Below are positions 33,221 to 44,474 of a stretch of 64,000 nucleotides of DNA, piece by piece. Positions within the stretch are counted from its first letter, which is position 1. Every line of letters starts with the position of its first letter. The stretch covers positions 63,390,248 to 63,454,247 of the forward strand of contig CM043944.1 in NCBI GenBank assembly GCA_014529385.2, in the 5' to 3' direction. The stretch is from Adiantum capillus-veneris. Lineage: Eukaryota > Streptophyta > Polypodiopsida > Polypodiales > Pteridaceae. A program made the translations under genes and the position numbers. The notes beneath the pieces were generated by a model. The model ran no database searches. It had not been told where the DNA came from and saw nothing but the letters and a program-made list of their open reading frames with translations.

Positions 33221-36200
33221 CACCAACTACTAGAACATTCTGGTCCAACAACCATTTTTACTTGGCATAGGCATCTACCAATCTTGCCTCTATCTATACA
33301 ACCTTCTTGAAGGAAAAACATTTGTGAAATTTGCATATTTTAAGTAGCACATATTTCCATAATGTGCAACCCATGTGTCACACTCTAACAAGGTGAAAAT
33401 CATGCAATGCTTGAAATTGGAATCAAACATGTTATAGAAACTTGATGGCATTTGAATCTTGTCAAAGCATACATACTGATCATCTTGAAAATACGTCGTA
33501 GATCTCCCATTGGTTATCTTATGAGTGCATTCATTTTTGTTCTTCCATCAGAAACACCTGATGAAAGCTGATCCAAGAACATAAGAAACCATCAGCAACG
33601 CAAGGCTTTTAATCATTCTATCATTGAAATCTTGTAGGAGCTTTAATTTTGTCAACCTAATTTTTTCACTTTCTACATAAGAAAGCATAGTAGACTCCAA
33701 TTCAAGGGTGGGTTCATCAAAGCCTCAATCCTCGTCTCAGTAACATAAGCATTTGCACCAGCAAGTACTCCAAAGTTTGAGACACCAATATTCAGGTCTT
33801 CACTCGTGATATCATTCTCTTCATACTTTATATTCATGATCCACTGATGGCTATCAAATGCAAGCTACTCATGATACAAAAAAAACTCACATTGATCAAC
33901 ATTTGTATGAGGATGGGCTTCTTGTTCAATACCATCACTTGGAGAAAAAGAAAGCTCATAGAACTAGTTGAATTGCATCACCGTGCTCAACACTTGCTAC
34001 CATAATTGTATGTTTATCAGTATTGACACTCTCCACATTGAATTTTTAAAGATTAGTAAACTCCTTGCTAGCATGGGTCTCGGAAAGACATCTATCATCT
34101 TGTATGAATGGATTGAGATCATACATCATAGTGTCGCTATGAGAGGATACATCTTCAGAAAAGGCCTCATCAAACCAACAACCATCCCAAAAAAGCATCT
34201 TTAAACCATAAGAATCACTATTGCTATCAATATCAAAATTGCTAACATAGCCACTTGTTGTAGCCTCCTTTGCAACATGCATCTCCTCAGAAGCATCATC
34301 TATGAAGTTTACATCCCTATAAGTAATTGTCTCAACATGGATATCACATGTATAAACATACCAATCACCATGCTCTAATGGAACATGTGAAATATTCCCA
34401 GATTCATCCTACAAAAGCTATAGTGCAACAACTAGTGACTTATCTTCAGAACCCTTAAGCTCTAAACATGTCCCTTTCATTTATGAGTCATACACAATGA
34501 CATCCATCAACTTGATAGGTCCATATGATTACAACTTGTCCACTTTGACATTCAACATAATTTTCATGCAGCCAAACTGACCCTTTATCACGCTTTTGAG
34601 CATAAGATATGTCATCAATCCTATCACCAAAACACGTACACATCTACAACGTGAAGATCATCATTAGCCTTTTGAACTCTCCGAGTCAGAGTACCCTTCA
34701 ACCATTGTGCATGCACGAGATGTTTTCCGAGATCTCCATATCCATGACATGGATTGCCACACCTAGACCTCCATGGTGGCATCCATCCTAATCTAGGCAT
34801 CATGAAAACCCCAATTCAAAGAGCTACTATCATCCACACAAGCCACATAATTAGCATCATGACTACATACCATCTCTTAATTGCAATCAAGAGAACAACA
34901 TGCAAGAAATTTAGTACCATTAGTAACCACATTTGTATCATTAACATCAATCTCATCATCCCAAACGGGCCCACATGAGCACAACTCATGGGTATACAAT
35001 ATCTCATCATATGATGACAAAGAGAAGATATCATGCCATTTTACTTCCATCTCATATGAATCATGAGTAGGAGCATCCGTACGCATAGGAGCCTGGCACA
35101 CAAAACCAGAGAGAACCTTATATATGAACCAGCTAAAAACAAACCATTTCCATCACTTCCCCTTTTTCATGTATATAATCCAATTGCACCCCCTTCACCA
35201 TGTTGCTTAACATGATTCGTCATCAACATTATCCCAAAAGCATACATCACTCTTTGAGCGTGCATCAACATCATAGCTAGTAGAGAAGCTCTCACATACA
35301 ACTCATGAGGAGATAACATATTGGTTCACATTCTCACACTTCATTTCCTATTTAACGAAATAAACTATGCTATGTACAAGTGTAACCTCCATACAAGCAA
35401 ACTCGGCAATTTTTCAATGCACAAGAGTCTCTCTTTGATTCATGTAAATCCAAGTCCCCTCCAAAACTTCAAACTGTTGCTTCAAACAATGGAACCTCCA
35501 ATAATGCATGCTAAGATCTCCCAAGCTCCCTAATTGCAACTTCCTTATCTCATCATTCATTCAAAGCAGTGTGTCAATGAGCTTCACCATGGCTATACCC
35601 TTGAGTTCACAAGGACTAGACTAAAGGTCACCAAAGTCCACAATCCTGAGTGGAGAGCAATAAAACAATGTGGATACTTTTGGTAGATCAAACTCTGCCT
35701 CTCTATAACTCAACCCACACATGGACTAGACATATCCATCACCAAGCACCAAGAAACATCGATACAAACCACTTTACCTCCATAAGTAAGCCCCAAATAA
35801 GATAGGCCCATTCTATAGAACCTCTTCTATAGGACTTGCACCATTACATCCATGTTTCCATAGGCAAACCTTCTACATCTTGGAATTCTAAGATGGTCTC
35901 ACCTTCCCAAAGGTGCTTCCTAGATTGGACGTCTATAACAATGATCCTCCTTTCGCTCCTTGAAAACCAACTACCACGCCATCAATTGGATCTCAACATT
36001 AAGGCACGCAGATATTCTATGTTTCCTTTTCCATGGGTGCTTTAGATAAGAAAACCATAACACCCGAGTCCTATAGGAGTGCTCGTCCCCTTGCTTGTGC
36101 CATGACGAACTCATGCTAAAAACGTTTTACCGTCCCAACATTGTTAGATGTGCCTATGCTCTCATAACCGACCAAAATTTCCCCAAAAGAAATTAAACTT

Positions 36201-36490
36201 GTGGAGCTCGTTAAAAACTAAGGCATAAGCTAGTCAGTTCAGGTGTGAACACTGCAAGCACCACTAAATAGCGAGCAAGGTTCCCATATGGAACTCACAC
36301 ATGGAAATTGGAAAAGCCCTAAAGCACGACCAATTAGGCGCTAATTGTGCCCGAGTCTGCATGAAGTGGGGAAAAAAAATGGCTACAAACAACATTTACG
36401 CACCCCATGTACATTGTCCATATCCTAGACGATACACATAAATAGGATTTGTGCTCTCAGAATTACTCAGCAAAAAAACACTTGACAACA
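32533..36490. mobile_element. Putative element D: old retroelement with diverged direct repeats
   Basis: Direct repeats 32533-33005 and 36010-36490 share long stretches (both contain CCCCTTGCTTGTGCCA and GAGTCTGCATGAAGTGGGG) but are clearly diverged. Both end CTGACA or TTGACA. The 3-kb interior has only broken minus-strand coding-like pieces. I infer an old LTR element, probably minus strand, but found no clear primer site, polypurine tract or target duplication, so the exact ends are uncertain. Confidence 0.45.
33006..36009 (-). other. Interior of putative element D, decayed coding-like sequence
   Basis: Minus-strand pieces at 34046-34282 and 34877-35101 are acidic and Ser/Asp rich, with an aromatic and Cys scatter (MCQAPMRTDAPTHDSYEMEV). 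A piece near 33600-33700 (KLKLLQDFNDRMIKSLALL) faintly recalls the linker after gypsy integrase, but this is weak. No polymerase or integrase motif found. Composition resembles the acidic remnant in element C, so it may be a related non-autonomous family. Confidence 0.35.
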
Positions 36491-37049
36491 TCATTGTACA
36501 AGTAATGTTCATTGGGATGATACAAAAGACTCCATAGTTTTGACCTGCAATTTACTGTCTCTTTTCCCTTTTGTTCTTTGTTACATTATGATAGAGGTGC
36601 ACCACACATACTTGCACATGGCACTCCAAGAAATACCCTACAACATTGTGTTCTTCCCAAGGGCACACCAAGGGAAAGAGTAATGGCCAGCAAGCTCGCA
36701 CCATATGAAATTTGGTCATGAAATAAATTCAAGGTTCTAGGAAACTAAATGAGTTGATGTGTTCAAATTATTCCTTTTTAATAAGCATATGCCAATCATG
36801 GTTTGGTCCTCATATTCTTGTGTGCACGTGCAAACCGTGATCGAATTTTTTCTTGGTGGGATTGATTGTTATTAAATTAATTTTAAAAAAAAATTATTGG
36901 TGGGTCTAGTTGTTCGTAATTTGGGATTTTTTCTTGGTGAGTCTCATTGTTATTAATTTAACTTGTTTACATTGTTTGAGTAACCCAATAATAGAACTAC
37001 TTATCTAGTCATTTTTTTGCTCAAAATCGTGCTATTTGTCTGGTTGTAG
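36491..37049. other. AT-rich spacer, no gene seen
   Basis: No coding segment. Two imperfect copies of a phrase starting TTTTTTCTTGGTG lie about 75 bp apart near 36847 and 36928, probably a small tandem duplication. Confidence 0.45.
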
Positions 37050-37259
37050 CTAGTTCCCTACAACCACAATAATTGCCACATACATGTCTTCAAAAACAGT
37101 TACACTAAGGCCATCAACATCCTTCATTACATTTTGTGTAGATTCATACGCCCGTGCATCGGAATAATTGTTGATAACATCATCAATTTGTTTGTTAGTA
37201 GAGGCTAAATTATGATACAACCACTTGATTGCATGGATAATATAAAGGCCAAGCACCAT
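37050..37259 (-). CDS. Small hypothetical ORF
   Basis: 69 codons from an ATG at 37259, beginning MVLGLYIIHAIKWLYHNLAS, a hydrophobic start that could be a signal or membrane segment, then a polar middle and a hydrophobic C-terminus (YVAIIVVVGN). It lies about 90 bp downstream of the TPD1-like segment on the same strand. No family recognised. It may be chance. Confidence 0.2.
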   Translation of the reverse strand: MVLGLYIIHAIKWLYHNLASTNKQIDDVINNYSDARAYESTQNVMKDVDGLSVTVFEDMYVAIIVVVGN

Positions 37260-37349
37260 GGGAGAGACACCAAAGAGAGGAAAGGCTAAGACAAAATAAC
37301 CATCAAGACATCGGCGGCTACGGCCCCAAAAACTTGGAAAACCCTTAAT

Positions 37350-37846
37350 TTAAGGGCAATGGAAGGTGGCGGAGAGTGGAGAAAGAGGAAGGGGTGGGGA
37401 CTGGATGTAGGAGAACTCGATGTCGGAACCAGGCTCAATCGTCTGGCCGAGGGCCAGCAAGCATTGACCATTGCCCAAGACCGTGAGTATGGCAGGGTCC
37501 ACCAGCGCCTGCATCCACTGGGGCTCCAGGCGCGCCAGCACGACGTCACTCACGCTGCACCTTCCACCGCAGTTGTTGACGATGCTGGCCACGCTATTAG
37601 GAGGGGAAAAGTGCAGGTCCCTCTGTACCACCTGGATGCACAACACGTCCTGCACAACAGCTCCGCCACCAAGTGCAGCGTCTTGCTGCCAGGATCATCT
37701 CTTAACGTTGGAATCGATATTCTGCTTTCCTCCGTTACCTGCGTTAATGATGATCCCATCATCGCCAATATCACTACGGCACCTAAAACCAGTAGCTGCT
37801 GCACGCTGGCGCATGCGCAGGTTCCTGCACGAGCGCCCTTCGTCAT
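37350..37846 (-). pseudogene. TPD1-like small secreted protein, frame-broken
   Basis: ATG at 37846 opens MTKGARAGTCACASVQQ followed by LLVLGAVVILAMMGSS, a good secretion signal. The mature part lies in another frame (about 37655-37350): CIQVVQRDLHFSPPNSV, then IVNNCGGRC, LVDPAILTVLGNGQCLLALG and GSDIEFSYIQSPPLPLS. This matches the pattern I recall for the plant TPD1 family: a V-x-N-x-C-x3-C strand, N/D-P, G-x-C-L, then F-x-Y with a Pro-rich end. TPD1 is a secreted ligand of the EMS1/EXS receptor kinase in reproductive tissue. The switch of frame near 37650 means either a pseudogene or an unrecognised intron. GC content is higher than its neighbours', as expected of a gene. The 182-codon plus-strand ORF over the same bases has no recognisable features. 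Confidence 0.45.
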
Positions 37847-37962
37847 ATTTTTGCACTCCCGATCTGATCTCGCAGCAGCACCTCCTTTTTGCTCTTCCTT
37901 TTCGTGAATTTCAACTGGTAATTATGTCACGAACCCTTAGCCCCATTCCCCTTTACATAAGC

Positions 37963-38718
37963 GTACGCGCAATTCCTTCTCTTCTGTTTCCAAAGAGGAA
38001 ACTATATAAATTTTAACTCCTCTCTTGCTTAAGTTTTAGGTGGAATAATTGTTTGTTTTTCCTCCGGTTCCTATCCGAGACACTTTTCCCGAGCACTGTT
38101 TCTCACAAACAAGTTGAGTGATCTAATAGCCAAAACTAATGCTTCATGTGCCACCGGTAGTAGGCGACGAACGTTAATGAGTGCCACCACTCGTACGAGC
38201 CCACTCGCCGTCTTGATATTCATAAGCGGCCTTTCAACCTGAATGAGCACCTTAAGATTCTGGCAAAAAGAGTGTCGGACAGCAAATGAAAAGTTCAAGA
38301 GCAGGACCTTGAAAATGAGTGGTAGCACATAAAAGTTCAAGCGTGGGTGCCATTGCATCCCTCAAGTCCCCACTAGTAGTGGCCTTGCTTTTCACTCTAA
38401 TGTCTCAATCTAGATCATAGTAAAGTATTTGTAATAGAGATACTCACCACAATAATATGTTGATCAGTCTCTCCTTCCCAACGTTAGCAATTGACACAAC
38501 CGAGTCCGAGACAAATTTGTCTTTACACCCAAGTTACCCACTACCCTGCCTTTCAACAAGCAATCATAAATACCGGACAAGGATCCTCTAACTAATGTCC
38601 ATAAATACTAACCGGTGTACAATTCGCCTTTTGTTGTTTTTTGTTGAATACGAAAGGCAATGTTGGTGGACCTAACAAATCCTCATCTCACTAGGATGGT
38701 AATGGGGGACTTCCATAT
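37963..38718. repeat. Block Y, first copy
   Basis: Repeated at 46160-46949, with its last few bases also flanking the CACTA element. Both full copies contain TCTTCTGTTTCCAAAGAGGA and CTCACTAGGATGGTAATGGG. Minus-strand open stretches of about 95-100 codons are present in both copies but unrecognised. It ends at CTTCCATATCC, where a LINE begins here and a different LINE ends in the other copies. TAA at 38700-38702 is an unoccupied CACTA target. Confidence 0.88.
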
Positions 38719-38721
38719 CCC

Positions 38722-40802
38722 GCTGGTTTGTCAGATTGGAGACCCATAACAATGATGCGAATTCTATATAGAATGTTGGCCAAAGACATAGCTATAAGGA
38801 TCTCTCCATTTCTCAAAAAGCATCTGCATGAGGCTCAAATATGGTTCATCAGGGACATATCTATCTTTGATAACATCTTAACATTGATGCTGGGAATTGA
38901 GGCATTTCAGAAAAATAATCAAAAAGTGGTTATGTTGTAGCTAGATTTTGCCAAAGCATTTGATTCCCTTCTTTGGGACTTTGTAGTAAGTGTTTTGATA
39001 AAATTGCGAGTTGGGGGAAAAAATGCATCTTGAATTATGTTTCTTGGGGAGGGTTCTACTTAAAACATATTGATTAATGTTAGGTTTTCTAGTAAAGTGT
39101 CCATAGGCAAATCACTCAGACAAGGTTGTTCCCTCAACCCCCTATTGTTTGCAGTAGCTACTCGTTCTTTGTTTTCCTTTCCGCCTTGCCAAGATGAGGC
39201 TGGAAATAAAGAGGGTTGCAGGTAGGGCAGGAACTGGTGGTGGCCCTAGGGTTTGCTGATGATAACTTGACCTTTCTCCAAGCTAAAAATGCAAACGTTG
39301 GTAAATGCATGAAATTATTTGAGTGTAAAGGATGCCTACAGGCACCATGTTCAAGAATCTGGGATACCCCATTGGTGTTGATGTATCAGCTAAACAACTG
39401 ACTGCATGGGTAGAAACCAAACTGCATACTAAGGTTGCTAAATGGTGCTATGATGAATGGACTTTTCATGTTAGAGTCAAATTTTGCAGTCAATCATGAT
39501 TCCATCTGTTTTGTAATTTCTACCTCTGTTGGACTGGTATGATAAGGCCCCACTTATAGTTAGATCTTTGCTCATTAAATTTCCATGGGGTGCATCCCAA
39601 ATATATCGAGCTTGCCAGGAACTCTATTTCCTTGCCTTCTACCTTGAGAGGTCTTGGGATATTGAATCTGTAAATGCACACGCTTGTAAGAAGGGAAACT
39701 TCTATCAAGCACATGCTGAACTTAGATAAATGTCAGTCTAGGCTGTTGTGATTTTTTATTGGTAAATCCATAGTGTTTTTTCATGGCTCTTGGGATATGT
39801 GTCAACAAGATAAATTATTCACTACAACACCATTGAAACTGTGCTGTTTGACTAGCAATATGCTCATTTTTCCTTCGAAAAATATTCTTGCTAAATTGGT
39901 GTGGGCAGGTAGAGCCATATATATGGGTAATTATTTTGGCATGGAATCATACTTTGGGAGTTAACCTCCTGCTTTGTTGATGGGGAGAAAATCTCTGGTT
40001 CTTTTCAAAAGAGATGCCAGTGCCATTGAGACTTCAATAGCCAGATGGTGGATCTTTTGGTTCCCAAGAGATGTACAAATTGGAAAATGGATTGAGGATT
40101 GCATGGGGACTTCTTGCTACCTATGTTCAACCTTCAGATTCCTTGTAACAAAATTCAACTCAAAGGCTCAAAGACAGGGAACTGCCACACTCTTCAGTAA
40201 ACTGGTGAACATCCCCTACCAGTACTTTCTATGAACTGTTATTGCCTGGTTTTAGTATATGTATCCGATGTAACAGAATATGGGAAATGAAAAAAAGTCA
40301 ACATTGGTGGCTACAAATATTTCATTGTATCTGGAAAATGCATTGCTCAGTCAAACCTAAAGTATTTCTTTGGAGGATCATCAGTAGAGCACTACCTATT
40401 GGGGAACTTTTAGCGAGGAAAAATGAAATGAATGGCATGTGTACTAGATGCAATAAAATGGAATCTATGCAGCATCTATTTTTTGATTGTAGAGTGGTAA
40501 ACTTGTAATGGAAAACTTTGTAAGATTATTGCATGCTTTTTTGGTAGATTAAGACTACCAAATTCAAATGTGTTTTTGGTCTTGTCCAATCCAGGGATAC
40601 TGGTTTGGACACTTGTATTATTCTTTTCAAGATATGTATGCTTTTGTTTAATTGGCAAATAAGGAATGCATGTATCTTTGATGTTTGGGATCAAAGCACT
40701 AGATTGCCTTGGGGGCTCATGAAAAATAAACTTTTGGAAGGTTTTGTGTCAATGCCTCAACCGATACAGATGCAAATTAAGAGATATATAGAGGCTCTTT
40801 GA
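38722..40802 (+). pseudogene. LINE ORF2 remnant: reverse transcriptase and zf-RVT
   Basis: Plus-strand frames show, in order, SDWRPITMMRILYRMLAKDI, LKKHLHEAQIWFI, LDFAKAFDSLLWDF, SLRQGCSLNPLLFAVA and VALGFADDNLTFLQ. These are the L1 RT motifs, including the F-A-D-D active site. Near the end come KPKVFLWRIISRALPIGEL and CTRCNKMESMQHLFFDC, the zinc-binding domain (C-x2-C...H-x4-C) found at the C-terminus of plant LINE ORF2. The last frame runs to FVSMPQPIQMQIKRYIEAL and a stop at 40802. ORF2 nicks DNA and reverse-transcribes the element's RNA at the target. Frameshifts and stops make it inactive. Confidence 0.82.
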
Positions 40803-40853
40803 GGGTCTTACAGATGTAATATAAAATTGTAATATAGACAAATAGTTTCTCCA

Positions 40854-40904
40854 AACACACACACACACACACACACAGTGAGAGAGAGAGAGAGAGAGAG
40901 AGAG
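40854..40904. repeat. Compound (AC)n(GA)n microsatellite in LINE 3' region
   Basis: About 11 AC units (40854-40876) followed by about 12 GA units (40880-40904). The homologous place in the second LINE copy has only GA (44420-44471). Confidence 0.95.
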
Positions 40905-42193
40905 CTAATGTGTGTGTTTGACAATTGGGAATCAATCAAGCTGATTAGAATGTAGTAAGTTGTGATTTTCTGTATGACTGTGTGCAAACGAGTGTCTGTA
41001 GTGAAGTTTTCCTATTTGCTATTTTGTTTTTAGAGGAATTGTGTGTTTTTATTCCACTTGGGCTATAGAGAGGTGTGGGTGTGTTGTTGAGTGTCTTTTC
41101 CTTCTCCCCTTCCAATGTTACAATGGTGTTGGCACTCTTTTTTATATGTATCAATTGTAGCTTATTGTGTGGAATAATAAGCTAATTCCTTGTCCCTACA
41201 AGCAAGTGGAGGGATACTTAGGGAAGAATTCCTCCCTCATATAATAATTGAAGAATCTAGTCTATCCAAAATTTCTTATCTTCCAATTTTTTTTCTCCAA
41301 TGGTAATACTAATATTTGATGATGTTGACGACCCTTAAACATATCTTAGGGGTGCCATCATTAGGTGGAATGCAGACAAAGTCATGCTTTTCGACAAGTA
41401 AGCAGCATTGGAAATGGCGGAGCATGTATAGAACAAAATCTGTTATTAGAGTATGATAAGGATGCTTGTTTTGTAATAAGCAGCCAAATGTTCCTCCTAT
41501 AAGAGAAATGCCCCGCATTTAAGGAGACATTGATAGAATACTACCCAAATTCAATGTGCCAAAACAAGAGGAAGAGGATCCTCACATAAGGCCAAATGGC
41601 CAAGATATTTTGTAGAATTTCTTGATGACTAAAAACATCTAATTTATATTTTTAATGCTGCAAATGGATTCTTATTTCTTGCAATTTTTTGGAGTCATTT
41701 ATTTATTTTTATGCAAAACCATTTATATTACAAAATGTGAGACTACATCGAGCCTGGATGGTACAAATAGTTTCCAATGGAGACTTGATATCTTTATGAG
41801 CTCTTAGACAATTGAAAATGGTGTTGTCCAAACTCTTTCCACACATTTTTTTTAAAGAAGTGTCTCTGCAAGTCCTATTGTTGGAGATAATTCCTCCCAT
41901 ATTTCCTTTCTTTGATCTTTGCTTGCTAGTCACATTGCAAGAACAATCTAACTTTCTTTGGCTTGTTCCTTACTATGTGACCTATGTATAAGTTTTGATG
42001 GGTTCATTGATGTAGCTCGTTTGAGCTATTTACTTTGTCTCAACCACCCCATGGCAGGTGTGGTTAAAATGTCTACAAGCTTAGTAGTAAGTTTTCTCCC
42101 TGACTTGTGTAAACAAGGTAGCCAAGCTGCCATATTGCCTAGAGAACCAAGACATAATGGTTACATTATAACATATAATGTTATTGTATCACC

Positions 42194-43064
42194 ACACATC
42201 ACCCAACAACTTTAAAAGAGCACTACAATAACATCAAAAGATTTGGGAAAACCCTTTGAAATAGAACTAATCCAACAAGATTAGTCCCCTTGGGAATTTA
42301 CTGGTCGTCGCCCACCCAAGACACTATGTCACATAGGAGCAAAACCCTGTCAAAGCACGGATTTACAACACACGCCGACCAATGTATATGAATACAAGGG
42401 CCTTCCCCTCCACAATTGAGCATCACAAACCCACAACCACAACATCAATCCCACAATTCATAGATACACGCCCTCCCAATCTGTCTACACACAATTTGCC
42501 ACTAGGTTGCCATAGCCATAACCTTGCAGAGACCTAGTCGTAACCTCAAGAGCACAACTCCAATTGGGTCACTTTAAAGCTTGAAAAATGACTAGAAAGA
42601 AAGATTAAGATGACCAAATTTGAATCTACATGGCACTACATGAAAAATTGATGCGAACAGGGAGCTGTCCCGACACGACTACACGTAGAGTAGGCAAGGT
42701 GGGGGCAAAAACTGCAACAGAAACCATCAATCTAAAATTTTATGAAGTTTAACTAAATTTTTTTAAATTTTTATGTGAGTTTAAGTTATATACAAGTCTC
42801 CCTTCAAAAAACTCACTCACGGGCACTTATAGTAGCCGGACAGCTAGCGCTATACTAGTGACTTGCCTTGCATGTACATGTGCTTGCAAAAGCAATCTTT
42901 AAAACCCCAAAAACATGTTCAAACACTCTTAAGAGCATATATTTTGAGCCCATATGTACATTTGTAAAAAAAAATGGGGGTTCTCAAAATACGCACAGCG
43001 TATATTTCAAGCCCATATGTACATTTGTAACAAAAAAATGGGGGTTCTCAAAATACGCACAGCA
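42194..43064 (-). repeat. Solo LTR of the element C family, left end truncated
   Basis: Matches the element C LTRs (TAATCCAACAAGA, GTCGCCCACCCAAGACACTA, CGCTATACTAGTGACTTGCC) but lacks their first 40 or so bases and has no interior beside it. A 63-bp segment near its right end is duplicated in tandem (42938-43000 and 43001-43063). Its right flank is block Z, the same flank as the LTR at 30981-31844. Confidence 0.85.
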
Positions 43065-44316
43065 ACGCATGTGTGGTAAACATGCAAGGATGGGAGAACA
43101 CATTCAGTGTAGCTACATAGAACATGGAGACACATCCCATGCATGCTAAAGAACCTTCAATACAAGCTGCAAATATCGATCCCTTCGGTGCATGGGGAGG
43201 GGGTGTCATAAAAGCATTATGCCACATTGATTCAACTTTAATGCTCAAGCCAACATAGAATTGGGTGTGCCCAAATTCTCTCTCAAATTTATTCTATCAC
43301 CAAGATATGAATCTATTCAGCATTACCAATTCGAATTAGTATAACATTACACACTATAAAAATAAATGTGCCAGCAAATCCTTCCATGGTGCATAGATGA
43401 TGTGGAATAATTTAACCTCAAGGATAGCTTTGGATCTTACCTCTTTCATCTTCTATAACTTACACATGATTGTTAGTAATAGAAAACACATGACCTTAGA
43501 ATTGACATGTATACAATAATGTGATCTTATGTATGGCTAACAAGTAGTGAAGGAGCAACTATGTATTTTCTTGGGCAATTATATAGCTAAAATAACATGT
43601 AGCACAAAGCAAAGAGCTATATAGCTAGATTTAGTAGGTAACTATCTGCTTTCGGTCGCTACCAAATCTTGCCTCTTCACTGATATGTAAATCTTTGATA
43701 AATATCTAGAATATTTAAGTTGATCTACACTATAATCTAGAATATGTAAGTTGATATTTATTGCCTTTGACATGGGCACTTCAGCTCCAAAAACCATAAC
43801 ACCCAAGTTGTGTAAGACAACTCATCCCTTTGCTTGTGCCACAAGGATGTCTTGCTAAAAATGTTTTCTAGAGATAATATGGCTAGATGTGTCTGTACAC
43901 ATGTAATGAACCTGATAGTGATTTCCCCAAAAGAAATTAAAACTCTAGGAGTCCATACATGCTCTAGTAGACTAGGGGTTTGGCTCTTTGTACTACTAAA
44001 CATACATGCTTTGGCTCTTTGTACTACTAAGCATACATGCTTTGGATCTTTGTACTACTAAGCATACATGCTCTAGTAGACTAGGGGTTTACACCTGACA
44101 AAGTTTGCAAAACCCCTAGTCTACTAGAGCATGTATGCTTAGTAGTACAAAGAGCCACACACTCTATACAATTTATATGGAAGAGAATTTTCTTGTCACC
44201 AACACCCACCCGTGTCAAATGGCAAAAGATCATACGAAAGAGAAACAACACTCGTATTTCTATACATTATGTACATTAGGTCTCGGCAAGGCAGAGATTG
44301 TTTTATGTCGCTCGAA
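43065..44316. repeat. Block Z, right copy
   Basis: Repeat of 31845-33220. Between GGAGTCCATA (about 43956) and ACACCTGACA the ordinary sequence is replaced by the repeat cluster described separately. It ends where the truncated LINE copy at 44319 begins. Confidence 0.85.
43980..44156. repeat. 31-bp triple tandem repeat joined to a 47-bp inverted repeat
   Basis: Three 31-bp units start at 43980, 44011 and 44042 (TTGGCTCTTTGTACTACTAA and on). The third runs into one arm (44044-44090) of an inverted repeat whose partner is 44110-44156, with one mismatch in 47 bases and a 19-base spacer. A further direct copy of the outer part (CTCTAGTAGACTAGGGGTTT) is at 43962-43981. Confidence 0.9.
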
Positions 44317-44318
44317 CC

Positions 44319-44418
44319 ATGCCTCAACCGATACAGATGCAAATGAGGAGATATATAGATGCTCTCTAAGCGTCTTAAAGATGTAATATAAAATTGTAAT
44401 ATAGACAAATCGTTTCTC

Positions 44419-44474
<56 letters not shown>

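Larger units (their letters stand above)
38721..42185 (+). mobile_element. L1-type LINE, 5'-truncated, with long 3' region
   Basis: Begins abruptly at the end of block Y with reverse-transcriptase sequence, so the 5' part (ORF1, endonuclease) is missing. The coding part ends near 40802. A 1.4-kb 3' region shared with 44319-45755 follows, containing CA and GA microsatellites. No clean poly-A tail is visible. The 3' limit is placed where the two copies diverge. Confidence 0.75.

Noticed and set aside
33590-33710. Gypsy integrase C-terminal linker in element D
   Set aside because: Resemblance limited to a few residues in one frame with stops nearby; too weak to annotate as a domain.
37359-37907. 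182-codon plus-strand ORF (and an overlapping 181-codon one) as a gene
   Set aside because: No recognisable domain. The minus strand of the same bases carries the TPD1-like pattern and a signal peptide, and GC-rich sequence readily keeps shadow frames open.
40905-42185. Minus-strand ORFs shared by both LINE 3' regions as a conserved gene
   Set aside because: Shared only because the DNA is duplicated; frames differ in length and no motif is seen.
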